64,000 bases of DNA from positions 1,860,001-1,924,000 of the forward strand of contig NZ_JAUSXY010000001.1 of the NCBI RefSeq assembly GCF_030944625.1, given 5' to 3'. Position 1 is the stretch's first letter; the number at the start of each line of letters is the position of its first letter. Below the pieces are notes generated by a model that worked only from the letters and a program-made list of their open reading frames with translations, did not search any database and was not told the origin of the DNA. Source of the DNA: Arthrobacter sp. SLBN-112 (GTDB lineage: Bacteria; Actinomycetota; Actinomycetes; Actinomycetales; Micrococcaceae). Positions 8,594 to 17,129 of the stretch are shown in pieces. A program made the position numbers and the translations under genes.

Positions 8594-9700
8594 TCACCGG
8601 ACCCGGTAAGGGGCGGCGTCCGCGGCGCGGAAAGCCAGTCCGTTGCCGGGCGCGTCCGACGGCCGCACCCACCCGCCGTCGGGGTCAAGCGTCCCGTCAA
8701 AGAACAGGTTTTCGATCCGGACGTGGTCGTGGAACCATTCCAGGTGCCGGAAGTTGGGGGTCGCGGCGGCGACGGCGGCGCTCAGGTGGGGTGCGCAGTG
8801 GCCCGAGAGCTCCAGGCCGTGGGCCGCGGCGACGGCGGCAACGCGCAGCCATTCGCTGATCCCGCCGCACCTGCTGACATCCGCTTGGAGGCAGTCCACC
8901 GCGTCCGCACCGCACATCCGCTGGAAGTAGGGCAAGCCGGTGCCGTACTCGCCGGCCGCCACGTCGGCGTCGACTGCGGCACGGACGGCCCGCAGCCCGG
9001 CGAGGTCGTCACTGGAGACGGGCTCTTCGAACCAGGTGACGTGCTCCGCTTCCACCTCCCGCATCACCCGGACCGCCTGCTTGGCGGTGTAGCCTCCGTT
9101 GGCGTCCACGAACAGTTCGGTACCGGGCCCGACGGCGGTGCGCGCCTGGCGGATCCGCTCCAGGTCCCGCGCCACGTTGGTTCCGCCGTCCTGGCCGATC
9201 TTTATCTTCACGCGGGGGATGTGCTGTTCCAGGGCCCAGCCTTGGAGTTGGTCCCTTAAGTGGTCCTCGTTGTAGGTGGTGAACCCGCCGCTGCCGTAGA
9301 CCGCCACGCTGTCCCGCACCGCGCCGAGGAGTTTGTGCAGCGGCACCCCCAGCAGCCGGGCCTTCAGGTCCCAGAGGGCGCAGTCGACGGCGGACACGGC
9401 GTAGGAGGCCAGCCCGGTCCGGCCCGGGTTGCGCACCGCCCGGGCCATCGCCGCGGCAGCGGCCGGCACGTCCAGGACATCGGTGCCGTGGACGGCCGGG
9501 CCCAGCAGGTCCTCCACCAGGGCTGCAGCTGCTGCCGGGGCGTAGGTCCAGCCCAGGCCCGTTTTCCCGCCGCCGTCCGCTTCCACCAGGACCAGGGTGG
9601 TGGAGTCCCAGCCGTAGGTGCCGTCCGCTTCCGGTGCGTCGGTGGGGATTGTGTAGGCACTTGCCCTGATCGCGGTGACGGGGGCAGGGCCGGGGGACAC
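8594..9700 (-). CDS. Mandelate racemase/muconate lactonizing family (enolase superfamily) enzyme
   Basis: A 368-residue enolase-superfamily enzyme that abstracts the proton alpha to a carboxylate with Mg2+. The catalytic set is complete: KIKIG supplies the KxK lysines, VDANGGY and WFEEP supply metal ligands Asp and Glu, AGEYG supplies the third Glu, and GHCAPH supplies the His base. This set is typical of the mandelate racemase subgroup, which includes sugar-acid dehydratases. Three nt separate it from the TPP enzyme upstream. In a sugar-oxidation operon an aldonate (for example gluconate) dehydratase role is plausible, but racemase or other lyase activity is equally compatible. Confidence 0.88.
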   Translation of the reverse strand: MSPGPAPVTAIRASAYTIPTDAPEADGTYGWDSTTLVLVEADGGGKTGLGWTYAPAAAAALVEDLLGPAVHGTDVLDVPAAAAAMARAVRNPGRTGLASYAVSAVDCALWDLKARLLGVPLHKLLGAVRDSVAVYGSGGFTTYNEDHLRDQLQGWALEQHIPRVKIKIGQDGGTNVARDLERIRQARTAVGPGTELFVDANGGYTAKQAVRVMREVEAEHVTWFEEPVSSDDLAGLRAVRAAVDADVAAGEYGTGLPYFQRMCGADAVDCLQADVSRCGGISEWLRVAAVAAAHGLELSGHCAPHLSAAVAAATPNFRHLEWFHDHVRIENLFFDGTLDPDGGWVRPSDAPGNGLAFRAADAAPYRVR

Positions 9701-9703
9701 GGG

Positions 9704-11494
9704 TCAGCCCTCCTTGTGTGGCAGGAATTCCTGGATCTTGGTCTTGACCCCTTCCTTCACCACGCCCCAGGCGCTGTCGTCGCCCTTGACCATGGCCTCT
9801 GCCGTCTTCCGGGCCTGCTCAAACGTGGCGTGCGGCGGGATCGGCGGAATATCGGGATCGGTGCGGACGTCCAAAAGTGTGGGCCGGTCAGCGGCGAGGG
9901 CTTTCTCCCAGGCCGGCCCGACGTCGTCGGGATCCTCCACGTGGATGCCCTGCAGCCCCAGGCTTTCCGCGAAACCCGCGTAGTCGACGTCGGGCAGGGC
10001 CTGGGACTCGCGGAAGGCAGGCACCCCGCCCATGGCGCGCATTTCCCACGTGACCTGGTTCAGGTCGTTGTTGTGCAGGACGGCCACCACCAGCCGCGGG
10101 TCCTCCCACTCGCGCCAGTAGTGCTTGACCGTGATGAGCTCCGCCAGCCCGTTCATCTGCATCGCACCGTCACCGGCGAACGCGATGGCGGGCCGGCCGG
10201 GGTGGGCGAACTTGGCGCCGATCGCGTACGGGACGCCAGGACCCATGGTGGCCAGGTTGCCGGACAGCGAACCCCGGACGCCGTCCCGGAACTTCAGCTG
10301 CCGGGCGTACCAGTTCGCTGACGAGCCCGAATCGGCGCTCAGCATAGCGTCCGCGGGCAGCCGGGTGGAGAGCTCCGCGAACAGCCGCATGGGGTTGACA
10401 GGGTTGGCACTGACCATGGCCTCGTCATGCATGGTTTCCCACCAGCGGCTGATGTTTGACTCCAAATTCTCCCGCCAGGACCGGTCCTGCTTGCGGTCCA
10501 GGTGCGGGATCAGGGCCCGCAGGGCGGTGCCGGCGTCGGCTACGATGTTGAATTCGTTGCCGTAGCGCAGGCCGATCATTTTGGGGTCAACGTCGATCTG
10601 CACGCCGCGGGCCTGCCCCGGTTCGGGCAGGAACTGCGTGTAGGGGAAGCTGGACCCCACCGTGAGCAGGGTGTCGCAGTCCCGCATCATCTCGTAGCTG
10701 GGCCGGGTGCCCAGCAGCCCGATGGACCCGGTGACGTAGGGCAGGTCATCGGGGAGGGAGTCCTTGCCGAGCAGGGCCTTGGCCACGCCCGCGCCGAGCA
10801 GTTCGGCCACCTCGTTGACCTCTGCCGCTGCCCCGCGGGCACCCTGTCCGATCAGGATGGCCACCTTGGAGCCTTCGTTCAGGAGCTGGGCCGCGCCGCG
10901 GATCGCCGCACTGTCCGGCTGGATGTCCGGCCACTGGACGCCGACGCTGGAGGGGACCATCTTGAACTCATGGGTGGGGCCGGCGTATTCGAGTTCCTGC
11001 ACGTCGGCCGGAATGATCACGGCGGTGGGCGCCTGCTGGGCGACGGCGATCCGGATGGCGCGGTCGATGACGTTGGGCAGCTGCTGTGGAACGGTGACCA
11101 TCTGGACGTAGTCGGAAGCCACATCCTTGAAGAGGGTCAGCAGGTCAACCTCCTGCTGGTAGGAGCCGCCCATGGCACTGCGGGCGGTCTGGCCTACGAT
11201 GGCCACCACAGGGACGTGGTCCAGCTTGGCGTCGTAGAGCCCGTTGAGCAGGTGGATCGCCCCCGGACCGGAGGTGGCCATGCAGACCGCCACCCGGCCG
11301 CCGAACTTGGCGTAGCCCACGGCCTCGAACGCCGCCATCTCCTCGTGCCGGGCCTGGATGAATTTCGGCTGGTTGTCCGCCTTGCCAAAGGCGGCGAGGA
11401 TGCCGTTGATGCCGTCTCCGGGGAACCCGAAGACTTTGTCCACGCCCCACTCACCCAGGCGGGAGAGCAGGTAGTCGGCCACTGTGGTTGCCAT
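9704..11494 (-). CDS. Thiamine-pyrophosphate enzyme, pyruvate oxidase/dehydrogenase-like
   Basis: A 596-residue member of the acetolactate synthase/pyruvate oxidase family. The N-terminal pyrimidine-binding domain contains the catalytic Glu in ARHEEMAAFEAVG. The C-terminal pyrophosphate domain has the Mg-TPP motif GDGAMQMNG followed by LHNNDLNQV. The family decarboxylates 2-oxo acids; this subtype (PoxB-like) usually produces acetate or acetyl phosphate from pyruvate with a flavin. The ATG at 11494 follows the GMC gene after 2 nt; a longer open frame upstream is only an overlap with that gene. Co-location with sugar oxidoreductases suggests oxidative pyruvate or sugar-acid metabolism under stress. 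The substrate is not proven. Confidence 0.88.
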   Translation of the reverse strand: MATTVADYLLSRLGEWGVDKVFGFPGDGINGILAAFGKADNQPKFIQARHEEMAAFEAVGYAKFGGRVAVCMATSGPGAIHLLNGLYDAKLDHVPVVAIVGQTARSAMGGSYQQEVDLLTLFKDVASDYVQMVTVPQQLPNVIDRAIRIAVAQQAPTAVIIPADVQELEYAGPTHEFKMVPSSVGVQWPDIQPDSAAIRGAAQLLNEGSKVAILIGQGARGAAAEVNEVAELLGAGVAKALLGKDSLPDDLPYVTGSIGLLGTRPSYEMMRDCDTLLTVGSSFPYTQFLPEPGQARGVQIDVDPKMIGLRYGNEFNIVADAGTALRALIPHLDRKQDRSWRENLESNISRWWETMHDEAMVSANPVNPMRLFAELSTRLPADAMLSADSGSSANWYARQLKFRDGVRGSLSGNLATMGPGVPYAIGAKFAHPGRPAIAFAGDGAMQMNGLAELITVKHYWREWEDPRLVVAVLHNNDLNQVTWEMRAMGGVPAFRESQALPDVDYAGFAESLGLQGIHVEDPDDVGPAWEKALAADRPTLLDVRTDPDIPPIPPHATFEQARKTAEAMVKGDDSAWGVVKEGVKTKIQEFLPHKEG

Positions 11495-11496
11495 GA

Positions 11497-13149
11497 TCAG
11501 TCTTCCTTTGCGCTCGGGGCGCCGCGGCGGGCGCCTTGGACCAGGACGCGGGCGGCGCGGGCCGCCAGCGCCATGATGGTCAGGGCCGGGTTGGCGCTGC
11601 CCTGGGTGGGCAGGACGCTGCCGTCGGTGACCAGGAGGTTGGGTACAGCGAAACTGCGGAGGTTCCGGTCCACCACGCCCGCATCCTCGGTGGCGGCCAT
11701 CCGTGCTCCGCCCACCAGGTGCGCGTAGCGGTTGATGGTGATGACCTCCTCCGCCCCTGCCGCCGTCAGGATTTCCTCCATGACCTGCTGCGCGGCGGAC
11801 ATCAGCTGCCGGTCGTTGCTGCACTGGCTGTAGCTGAACCGGGCCACCGGGATACCGTGGCGGTCCGTCTCATCCGCCAGGGTCACCCGGTTCTCCTCGA
11901 GCGGGAGGAATTCGCACAGGGCGCCCAGGCAGGCCCAGTGCGGGTAGTCGCTCATGTAGCGGCGGAGGGCAGGGCCCCAGTGCCCCTGGGCGGCAACGTG
12001 TTCGGCCCAGGTAATCGGCAGCGGAGACACGCTCTGGATGGAGAAGCCCCGCTTGTAGGGCTTGGCCAGGTCGGTCTCGTAGAACTCCTCCGTGCTGACC
12101 TCCGGGGGAGGGGCCTTCCACATCCGCACCTCGGACTGGAACCGTCCCGCCGTTTGCGGCGCGCCCTGGACCATCAGGTACCGGCCCACCTGGTCGAAGT
12201 CATTGCACATCCCGTCCGGGAACCGGGATGACGTGGAGTTCAGCAGCAGCCGCGGCGTTTCGATCGAGTATCCGGCCACGGCCACCATCCGGGCCCGCTG
12301 GAACTTCACCACGCCCCCGTGGACGTATTCGACGCCGGTGGCGCGCCCCGTGCGTTCGTCAAAACCGATGCGGGTGGCCATGGAGTGGGCCCGGATCTCC
12401 GCGCCGTGCGCGAGGGCATCCGGCACATGGGTGATCAACGGGGATGCCTTGGCGTTGACCTTGCAGCCCTGGAGGCAAAAGCCGCGGTAGATGCAGTGCG
12501 GCCGGTTCCCGAACCTGCCGTTGGCAATGGCCACCGGACCCACCTTCGCCGTGATGCCGCAGGCGTTGGCGCCGCGCAGGAACAGCTCGCCGTTGCCTGA
12601 TACCGGGTGCGGCCGGTGCGGGTAGCCATGTGGATCGCCCCAGGGCCAGTTTTCCCCGGCGACGGGCAGTTCCCCTTCGATGTCCTCGTAGTACGGCCGC
12701 AGCTCCGCGTAGTCCAAGGGCCAGTCGGCACCCACCCCGTCGGCACTGAAGGTCCGGAAGTCGCTGGGGTGGAAACGCGGCGTGTAGCCGGCGAAGTGGA
12801 CCATGGATCCGCCCACCCCGCGGCCCGAGTTGTTCGAACCCAGCGGCACGGGATCTGACCCGGTGATCACCCTCGGTTCGGTCCAGTACAGGTGGTGGGA
12901 CCCGGCTTCGTCGCTGACCCAGTCGCGCTCCGGTTCCCAGAACGGGCCGGCCTCCAGCGCGACGGCACGCCAGCCCACGCGTGCCAGGCGCTGCAACAGA
13001 GTGCCGCCGCCTGCTCCGCAGCCCACGATGACGATGTCCACTTCATCGGTTTCGCCGTACTGCCGCATGTCCTCCCGCAGGCGCGGGTTGCTGCCCGGCC
13101 CGGCGGGAAGCAGCCACGCCGATTCGTTGCGCTCCCGCACCCGGTTCAT
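11497..13149 (-). CDS. GMC family oxidoreductase (FAD-dependent sugar/alcohol dehydrogenase)
   Basis: A 550-residue flavoprotein. The FAD-binding motif is VGCGAGGGTLLQRLA near residues 42-56, with the second flavin-contact segment GVGGSMVHFAG. The C-terminal region has NRYAHLVGGARM and GSANPALTIMALAARAA, typical of glucose-methanol-choline dehydrogenases that work with a gluconate 2-dehydrogenase subunit 3 partner. That partner gene overlaps it by 4 nt upstream. No Tat signal is visible, so the complex seems to act inside the cell, unlike classic periplasmic gluconate dehydrogenases. No cytochrome c gene with CxxCH is adjacent, so the electron acceptor is unknown. The substrate is probably a sugar, polyol or aldonate. 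Confidence 0.9.
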   Translation of the reverse strand: MNRVRERNESAWLLPAGPGSNPRLREDMRQYGETDEVDIVIVGCGAGGGTLLQRLARVGWRAVALEAGPFWEPERDWVSDEAGSHHLYWTEPRVITGSDPVPLGSNNSGRGVGGSMVHFAGYTPRFHPSDFRTFSADGVGADWPLDYAELRPYYEDIEGELPVAGENWPWGDPHGYPHRPHPVSGNGELFLRGANACGITAKVGPVAIANGRFGNRPHCIYRGFCLQGCKVNAKASPLITHVPDALAHGAEIRAHSMATRIGFDERTGRATGVEYVHGGVVKFQRARMVAVAGYSIETPRLLLNSTSSRFPDGMCNDFDQVGRYLMVQGAPQTAGRFQSEVRMWKAPPPEVSTEEFYETDLAKPYKRGFSIQSVSPLPITWAEHVAAQGHWGPALRRYMSDYPHWACLGALCEFLPLEENRVTLADETDRHGIPVARFSYSQCSNDRQLMSAAQQVMEEILTAAGAEEVITINRYAHLVGGARMAATEDAGVVDRNLRSFAVPNLLVTDGSVLPTQGSANPALTIMALAARAARVLVQGARRGAPSAKED

Positions 13150-13799
13150 CGGCCGGCCCCGTGGGTTGGGCCGCGTGTCGGGTCTGCATCCGGGCGGACG
13201 TCCCGTACTTCGAACGGCTCCAGCCGGTCCACGCCCAGGTTCTTGTAACCCCGCGGATAAGCCGGGCCGGCGAAGCCGATCTCGTCCCAAGCCAGGGGAT
13301 GGGAGTAGAAGGCGGTGCAGGCGTACCGGGTCCACAGGCTCCACACCCGGTCTGCCGGCAGGCCGTGCCACAGCTCCTGGTGCAGATCGCAGACGTCCTG
13401 CAGGAGCGCGCCCTGCTGCTCCGGATCCAGCAGGGCGAAGGTGCGGCCTCCCCTGCTGCCGGCTTCGCGGTCCAGGGCGGCCAGCGTCACGCGCCACGCT
13501 TCGCCGTCGCGCGGCATGTTGTCATAGTGCCAGCCATCGGTTTGCTCCTCGGCCAGCCGGGCGTCCACGAAGTTCACCACCGGCACGCGGGGTTCGCCGT
13601 GTTGGGCCAGCAGTTGGTCGAAGAGGGCCCGCGCGGCGGCCTCTTCCGCGGGCGTGAAGAAACGGATGTCAGCCGGCATGCCCAGGCGGGATTCGACGAC
13701 GGCGGCAGTGGTGCGGTCCCAATGGCCGGCTTGGGCGAGGGCGCTGAAGCCGGGGTACCGGCCGCCGCCGTCGGACAGTTCCAGGGGCAGCCTGCTCAT
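13146..13799 (-). CDS. Gluconate 2-dehydrogenase subunit 3 family protein
   Basis: A 217-residue protein matching the small subunit of GMC-type membrane dehydrogenases: FFTPAEEAAARALFDQLL, VVNFVDARLAEEQ, and near the end ACTAFYSHPLAWDEIGF with GYKNLG are characteristic. The subunit stabilises or helps export the flavoprotein. Here there is no twin-arginine signal, matching its partner. It overlaps the GMC gene and the upstream membrane-protein gene by 4 nt each (ATGA), showing translational coupling of all three. Confidence 0.88.
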   Translation of the reverse strand: MSRLPLELSDGGGRYPGFSALAQAGHWDRTTAAVVESRLGMPADIRFFTPAEEAAARALFDQLLAQHGEPRVPVVNFVDARLAEEQTDGWHYDNMPRDGEAWRVTLAALDREAGSRGGRTFALLDPEQQGALLQDVCDLHQELWHGLPADRVWSLWTRYACTAFYSHPLAWDEIGFAGPAYPRGYKNLGVDRLEPFEVRDVRPDADPTRGPTHGAGR

Positions 13800-14263
13800 G
13801 GTTCCCGCCTGAGCACCGAGGCCAGCACGCCCATTCCGCCCACCAGGGTGACCAGCAGCGGTGCCAACAGGGGCGGCCCCATCTCCAGGTTGTAGCGCAG
13901 GTTGGACAGGCCGCCGGGCTTCTGCCGGATGCCCCGCAGGTGCAGCCAGGTTCCCTGCAGCCCGTTGGCGATGATGGCGGCACTGGCCAGCGGCAGCGCT
14001 GTCTTGGCCATCCGCCGGCTGAAGACACCTGCCACCCCGGCGGCTGCTCCCACCGGTCCCAACGCCACCGGGACCCACATCCACTTGTTGCCGAAACTGG
14101 CCTTGTCATGCTCAAAGTAGATTTCCGCCGCCGTGACCAGGGCGCCGGCCGCGGTCAGGCCGGACAGGGAGCGTTCAAACCGGCCGGTCTGCACGTTCCG
14201 GATGAGCCGGTCGATGCCGTGGACGGTGCTTGTCACCGGGTCTGTCTGCTGGTGGGTCTTCAT
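13796..14263 (-). CDS. Four-helix membrane protein at the head of the sugar-oxidation operon
   Basis: A 155-residue protein with about four hydrophobic helices (for instance LSGLTAAGALVTAAEIYF and PPLLAPLLVTLVGGMGVL) and a short polar N-terminus. There are no heme-binding CxxCH or quinone-site motifs that I can identify. AGGAG lies 5-6 nt before the ATG. It is the first gene of the operon, facing the MarR gene, and its stop overlaps the start of the dehydrogenase small subunit. It may dock the GMC complex to the membrane or pass electrons to quinone; this rests only on gene order. I do not recognise the family. Confidence 0.78.
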   Translation of the reverse strand: MKTHQQTDPVTSTVHGIDRLIRNVQTGRFERSLSGLTAAGALVTAAEIYFEHDKASFGNKWMWVPVALGPVGAAAGVAGVFSRRMAKTALPLASAAIIANGLQGTWLHLRGIRQKPGGLSNLRYNLEMGPPLLAPLLVTLVGGMGVLASVLRREP

Positions 14264-14326
14264 GGTTCTCCTTATTGTCCTGGCGCCGCGCAACCTTTGC
14301 AGTCTGGTAACTAACCGGGGAAACTG

Positions 14327-14833
14327 GTGGGTATGGACAAACCTGCTGCAATGGAGATGCCTGGGGGGACGGCAAGCCGGGAAGTCGACGCCGTGCTGGC
14401 GGCCGCGGATGTGCTGCTGCGGGTGGTGGCCGGCTCGGTGGCCGAGGTGGAAGACATCGTCAACACCCCGCAGTTGCGGGTGCTGGTCCGCATCCACTCC
14501 CGGGGGCCGCAGAACCTGGGCGGGGTGGCCGCCGAACTCGGTGTCCACGCCTCCAACGCCACCCGCATCTGCGACCGCCTGGTGGCGGCAGGCCTGATTG
14601 AGCGCCGGGAGGATCCTGCCGACCGCCGGTACGTCGTGCTGGAACTCACCGGTAAAGGCGATGACCTGGTCAACACCGTGCTTGAGCACCGGCGGCAGGC
14701 CATCGCCGGGGTCATTTCGAGGATGCCGGCCGGGCGCCGCCCGGCACTGGCCGCAGCGATGGAGGCCTTCGCGGCCGCCGCCGGGGGCCAGGGCACATCC
14801 GACGGCCGTTTCACCTTGGGCTCCCCGGAGTGA
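14327..14833 (+). CDS. MarR family transcriptional regulator
   Basis: A winged-helix regulator of about 166-168 residues. The recognition region is LGGVAAELGVHASNATRICDRLVAAGLI followed in the protein by a wing containing ADRRYVVLELT, as in MarR proteins. The GTG at 14327 has GGGG 6 nt upstream; an ATG at 14333 is the alternative start. It diverges from the sugar-oxidation operon with a 63-bp gap that contains an imperfect palindrome GGTAACTAACC (14306-14316), a possible operator. It probably represses both directions. It converges with the aldose epimerase gene, overlapping 23 nt at the 3' ends. Confidence 0.88.
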   Translation: MGMDKPAAMEMPGGTASREVDAVLAAADVLLRVVAGSVAEVEDIVNTPQLRVLVRIHSRGPQNLGGVAAELGVHASNATRICDRLVAAGLIERREDPADRRYVVLELTGKGDDLVNTVLEHRRQAIAGVISRMPAGRRPALAAAMEAFAAAAGGQGTSDGRFTLGSPE

Positions 14834-15812
14834 TGCCCCACTGCCCGGTATGCGACTGCCCGGGGTGGAGGGTCATGAGGCCTTCGCCGGAGTTGAAGGC
14901 GTCCGGGGCGCAGGTCATTGGTTCGACGCCAAGGCCTGTGCGCCGGCGGTCGGTCTGGGGGAGGGTATCCCCGGTGAAGATTTCCAGGTACGGATAGGAC
15001 TGATCCACCCACAGTTCAACTCCTCCGGACCGGTCCGGCCGCAGAAGTCTTACCCGGGCGCGTCCGTCCGCGTCACGGATCAGATCCGTGTAGGCAACGT
15101 CGATGCGCCGGCTGCCGAGCTGCTGAAGTTCTCGCAGGTCGTACTCCGTGCCGTCCACCCGCTCGTGGCCGGTGGGAATGCCGAGACCGTCCACCGGCAG
15201 GTACGTCCGCCCCGGGACCTGGACCAGGCCTGCGTCGATGACCTGGCCCGGGTGTCCCAGGCTGAGGTACGGGTGGGCACCTGTCCCAAACGGGCACGGC
15301 CCGGGGCTGCGGTTGGTGACCGTGGTCCGCACGGCCAGCCCGTCGTCGTCGAGCGTGTAGTCCAGCCGGCAGTCAAGCACCCATGGCCAGCCCTGGCAGG
15401 CATGAAGGGTATAGGTGAAGGAGATACTGTCCTCCGCCTGTTCCTCGACCTCCCAGTTCCGCCAGCGGGTCAGCCCATGGATCGCCCCGCCCTTGTCCGG
15501 CTCGCTCAGGTCAAGCTGGAACGTGTTGCCCTCCGATGCGTACCTGCCGCCTTTGACCCGGTTGGGCCACGGGATCAGGGACTGTCCGCGTGCCCCGGTG
15601 CACATCTCCTCCGGCCCGTATCCGTCCACCAGGGGGAGGCCGTCCATCCGGTACTCGCGCAACGCTCCGCCTGCCTCAGTGAGGTGGACGCTCTGCCGTC
15701 CGTGCCGGATTTCGTACTGGCGCCCTGACGGGAGCCGGTGGCCGCCGCTGGGTTCCGGAGGCGTCTGCAGGTCCGGTTTCTTCAGGCCGGATCGCGCGGC
15801 TGCCGTGCTCAT
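14811..15812 (-). CDS. Aldose 1-epimerase family protein
   Basis: A 333-residue mutarotase-like protein that interconverts alpha and beta anomers of aldoses. Family features visible are NRVKGGRYASEG with an Arg, AIHGLTRWRNW carrying a catalytic His, TGAHPYLSLG carrying the second His, and a C-terminal GLGVEPMTCAPDAFNSG with the catalytic Glu. Its start overlaps the glucose dehydrogenase stop by 4 nt. Anomer conversion feeding a dehydrogenase that prefers one anomer explains the coupling. The sugar is probably glucose by context. Confidence 0.88.
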   Translation of the reverse strand: MSTAAARSGLKKPDLQTPPEPSGGHRLPSGRQYEIRHGRQSVHLTEAGGALREYRMDGLPLVDGYGPEEMCTGARGQSLIPWPNRVKGGRYASEGNTFQLDLSEPDKGGAIHGLTRWRNWEVEEQAEDSISFTYTLHACQGWPWVLDCRLDYTLDDDGLAVRTTVTNRSPGPCPFGTGAHPYLSLGHPGQVIDAGLVQVPGRTYLPVDGLGIPTGHERVDGTEYDLRELQQLGSRRIDVAYTDLIRDADGRARVRLLRPDRSGGVELWVDQSYPYLEIFTGDTLPQTDRRRTGLGVEPMTCAPDAFNSGEGLMTLHPGQSHTGQWGITPGSPR

Positions 15813-16882
15813 GGCTGCCGCGTTCCGCCGTCGCCCGCAGCCTGCAGGTCGAGGACCACCTTCACGTCATCGGGGCGGCGGTCAAAGGCTTCGGCGAAGT
15901 TCCCAAGGGGCACCCGGCGGCTGATGAGCCGCCGCAACCAATCGGTGTCAGCGGCCGCCAGTGCCTTGGCGCCGGCGTGGTAGTGCCGCCGGTTGGCGTT
16001 GACACTGCCAAACACCACGCCGTTCATCAGCACTTCCTCGCGGTTCAGGGCCCCGACGTCCACCCCCGTTTGCTTTCCGGTACCGGAAACGCCCGTCAAA
16101 CAGGTGATCGCGTCCTGGGCGCGGCAGCGGAGCGCGTCCAGCACCACGGGGGTAACTCCTGTGCATTCGACCAGGAGATCAGGCTTGAGGCCGGAATCCG
16201 GCAGGGACTCGCTATGGTAGGTGGCGCCCAGGTCGCGGACCAAGTCCGGTTTGGGGCCGTCCTTGACCAAGTCGAAAACGTGTACTTCCAGCCCCTGCTG
16301 GACACCCAGGAGGGCCGCGAGCAGGCCAACGGGTCCGGCTCCGGTCACCACAGCCAGGTGGGGGTCAAAGAAGGCGCGCCGGCCGATCCGGCCCATCTGC
16401 TCCCATGCCTTGGCCACAATGGTGGTGGGCTCCAGCAGCACGCCGACGTCCTCCAGTCCTGGGTCCAGTTTCACCATGGCCTCGGGGGCTGCGCGCCACA
16501 GCTCCCGGGCAAACCCGTCCTGGCCTTTGATGCCATGCTCGGTGTACTTTCCGTTCAGGCACATGTCCCACTCGCCGCCGGCGCACGCCTTGCAGGGTTC
16601 GGGGTCCGGCCTGCGGACAATGCCCACCACCAGGTCCCCTTCCGCCAGTCCGGAACCCTGCGGGGCTTCCCGGACCCGGCCCAGGTTTTCATGGCCAAGA
16701 ACCAAGTAGTCCTGCCCCGGGGGAGCCTCGCCGTATTCTGCCGCGATGATCTCGGTGTCAGTCCCGCAGAGGCCCACCGCCAGGCCTTCAACCAGCACCG
16801 GCCCCTGGGCGGCCGGTGGTTCGGGAATGCCGCGAAGCCTCAATGAGTCCTTTTCCCCCGGAGTAACTGTCAATGCTTGCAT
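15809..16882 (-). CDS. Glucose 1-dehydrogenase-like zinc alcohol dehydrogenase (MDR family)
   Basis: A 357-residue medium-chain dehydrogenase close to archaeal-type glucose dehydrogenases. It shows LCGTDTEI with the catalytic-zinc Cys, LGHENLGRV with the zinc His and Glu, a partial structural-zinc loop (PCKACAGGEWDMC), and a nucleotide-binding GAGPVGLLAALLG. VNANRRHYHAG near the C-terminus is also typical of glucose dehydrogenases in this family. It oxidises an aldose to the lactone with NAD(P)+. The gene is first in a two-gene unit with aldose epimerase and stands about 250 bp from the divergent PBP gene. Confidence 0.88.
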   Translation of the reverse strand: MQALTVTPGEKDSLRLRGIPEPPAAQGPVLVEGLAVGLCGTDTEIIAAEYGEAPPGQDYLVLGHENLGRVREAPQGSGLAEGDLVVGIVRRPDPEPCKACAGGEWDMCLNGKYTEHGIKGQDGFARELWRAAPEAMVKLDPGLEDVGVLLEPTTIVAKAWEQMGRIGRRAFFDPHLAVVTGAGPVGLLAALLGVQQGLEVHVFDLVKDGPKPDLVRDLGATYHSESLPDSGLKPDLLVECTGVTPVVLDALRCRAQDAITCLTGVSGTGKQTGVDVGALNREEVLMNGVVFGSVNANRRHYHAGAKALAAADTDWLRRLISRRVPLGNFAEAFDRRPDDVKVVLDLQAAGDGGTRQP

Positions 16883-17129
16883 TGCCTCTCCTCAAGCGCA
16901 GGGTCACGTATCGTCAGTCTCCCGCGATAATTGCGTTGACGCAACGGATTTTTGCTGGGAATAGGATCTGAATAACCCGGGAGTTGCCGTGGACGGGCGT
17001 GCCAGGCCGTAACGCGGGAAGTTGAACGAGTAGGGTAAAAAGTACGGTTGCCTCCATTCGGCGGTGGACGAGTGGCTGTCCCGGCAGGCAACTGCTGCAG
17101 GAATACGACGCAGAGAACCGGAGACGTAC

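Noticed and set aside
10502..11728. 408-codon plus-strand open frame
   Set aside because: Antisense to the TPP enzyme and GMC genes, with no motifs or ribosome binding site.
13796..14689. Long version of the membrane-protein gene reaching back through the MarR gene
   Set aside because: The first 142 codons are antisense to MarR. The ATG at 14263 has a good ribosome binding site and starts the conserved part.
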